Origin: a bacterium
GTDB lineage: Bacteria; Zixibacteria; MSB-5A5; GN15; FEB-12
Direction of reading: 5' to 3'
Assembly (NCBI GenBank): GCA_030629485.1
Contig: DAOVOW010000087.1
Span: forward strand, 1-7,608
DNA: 7,608 bases
In this document: positions 6,827 through 7,608 of the stretch, piece by piece
Numbering within the stretch: position 1 is the stretch's first letter
Layout: the number at the start of each line of letters is the position of its first letter
Notes under the pieces: model-generated
Databases searched by the model: none
Seen by the model: the letters and a program-made list of their open reading frames with translations, nothing else
Told to the model about the DNA's origin: nothing
Made by a program: the position numbers and the translations under genes

Positions 6827-7608
6827 ATGGGAACTACGGCTTGCGCCCAAGTTAGGAAAGGCGCTGAGAAAACTCCTAACACCGATGGCACACCAAGCAA
6901 GATACTGTTTATAAACTGGCCAACCGACCAACAAGCCAACCATCATTGCGATCTACTGGCTGGACATGACTTTAGCGATTATAGTATTGTGTTTCTGGAC
7001 CCGCTGGAGTTCGCTGTCGCGCATGGTCTGCGGTCCAATTGCCAATTTCTGTCTGAATCCGAGTACATTTCCTACAATGAACGGGAATTCAGTCGCTTCC
7101 TGACCGGCATCAAACGAGCGTCCGAGTCACTTAAGGAACTTCTGCACAAAGGCGGCCTGCTTGTGATCCGTTCGCAAGTACCGAATTCCCATATCAAGGT
7201 CCGCAAACGGTCATCTGCCGGTAGTGGCTCCTACACCGAATCGATTTTGTCGGCGTTTTTCTGGCTGGAGGATATTCTGGGCAAGTATACATTCAATAGT
7301 TGCCAAGTGAAAGGCATCCGATTTGCGGTGCCGGGCGATCCCCTTGGTAAGCTTTTTGCGAGGACCGGCGTCGACTGCGTGCAGACACAGGATTTCATCG
7401 AAAAGGGTCAGCGGGAGGTGGTTGCGGCGGGTGGCGTATTTCAAGGATCCGGTCGTCTCCTGCATCACTTGCGACGACTGGCGTGGGCTCGTCTATGTCA
7501 TACCAAAATTCTGCGTCCTGCACGAGGAACGTCTGCTGGTTAAGGCGTTTCAACAGCTCGTCGGTTGCCACAAACGTCGGTCCAGTCGGCCCGCGTGGAT
7601 AACCCACT
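6827..7608 (+). pseudogene. Unidentified alpha/beta-looking protein, frame broken near 7430, incomplete at the window edge
   Basis: I do not recognise the family. From the ATG at 6827 the frame begins MGTTACAQVRKG and has a polar first 24 residues, then strand-like segments (KILFINW, YSIVFLDPLEF), a charged helix (GIKRASESLKELLHKGG), LLVIRSQVP, an FFWLEDILGKYTF segment and KGIRFAVPGDPLGKLF. This resembles a Rossmann-like alternating fold, without a signal peptide. After IEKGQREVVAA the frame degrades (GGVFQGSGRLLHH) and stops at 7543. From about 7431 the frame one base over instead reads VAYFKDPVVSCITCDDWRG, then LVYVIPKFCVLHEERLLV, and stays open to the window end. Removing one G of the GGG at 7429-7431 joins them. 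The ribosome site is weak (AAAGGGA, about 14 nt upstream of the ATG); an in-frame TTG at 6794 is the alternative start. It may be a decayed gene, or a working one with an assembly error. Confidence 0.6.

Noticed and set aside
7395..7607. A 70-codon minus-strand open frame at the right edge
   Set aside because: It is opposite the well-formed second frame of the plus-strand gene and its Pro-rich peptide has no recognisable features.

Overview
The window looks like a piece of a bacterial chromosome or metagenomic contig from the FCB group, most plausibly Candidatus Zixibacteria or a close relative. The main clue is the very large secreted protein read right to left across the middle. It joins a BNR (Asp-box) beta-propeller, thrombospondin type-3 calcium repeats and a C-terminal pair of dockerin-like repeats introduced by CC-x4-RGNVD, an ending I associate with Zixibacteria secreted proteins. 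This is inference from family knowledge; no database was searched.

Left part (1-1653, minus strand): the tail end of an apparent exopolysaccharide-type gene cluster. A CelD/BcsL-like GNAT acetyltransferase (172-1299) overlaps by 8 nt the start of a further gene that leaves the window (1-179). Upstream of it lie a doubtful small ORF (1305-1475) and a short coding remnant (1531-1653) that may be the last ~40 residues of a lost gene, perhaps a glycosyltransferase.

Middle left (1654-2587): mobile-element debris. An IS630-family transposase (1760-2293, minus) keeps its N-terminal DNA-binding half but stops where the DDE catalytic domain should begin. A GTACTGTCCCCGGCAC sequence at 2387-2402 resembles a mobile-element end. 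The region between this debris and the big gene holds no gene I can support.

Centre (2588-6346, minus): the 1252-aa multidomain secreted beta-propeller protein. It has a good Shine-Dalgarno and a convincing sigma-70-type promoter about 100-130 nt upstream. A gene-poor divergent spacer of about 350 nt follows (6478-6826), with several small palindromes.

Right edge (6827-7608, plus): an unrecognised alpha/beta-looking protein. Its reading frame breaks near 7429-7431: the first frame stops at 7543, but convincing protein sequence continues in another frame to the window end. A one-base shift there, whether mutation, sequencing error or programmed, restores one continuous protein.

No RNA genes, CRISPR arrays or phage genes were seen. 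The unusual items are the uncharacterised ~310-residue module and C-terminal tail of the secreted protein, the frame break in the right-hand gene, and the insertion-sequence scar beside the polysaccharide genes.
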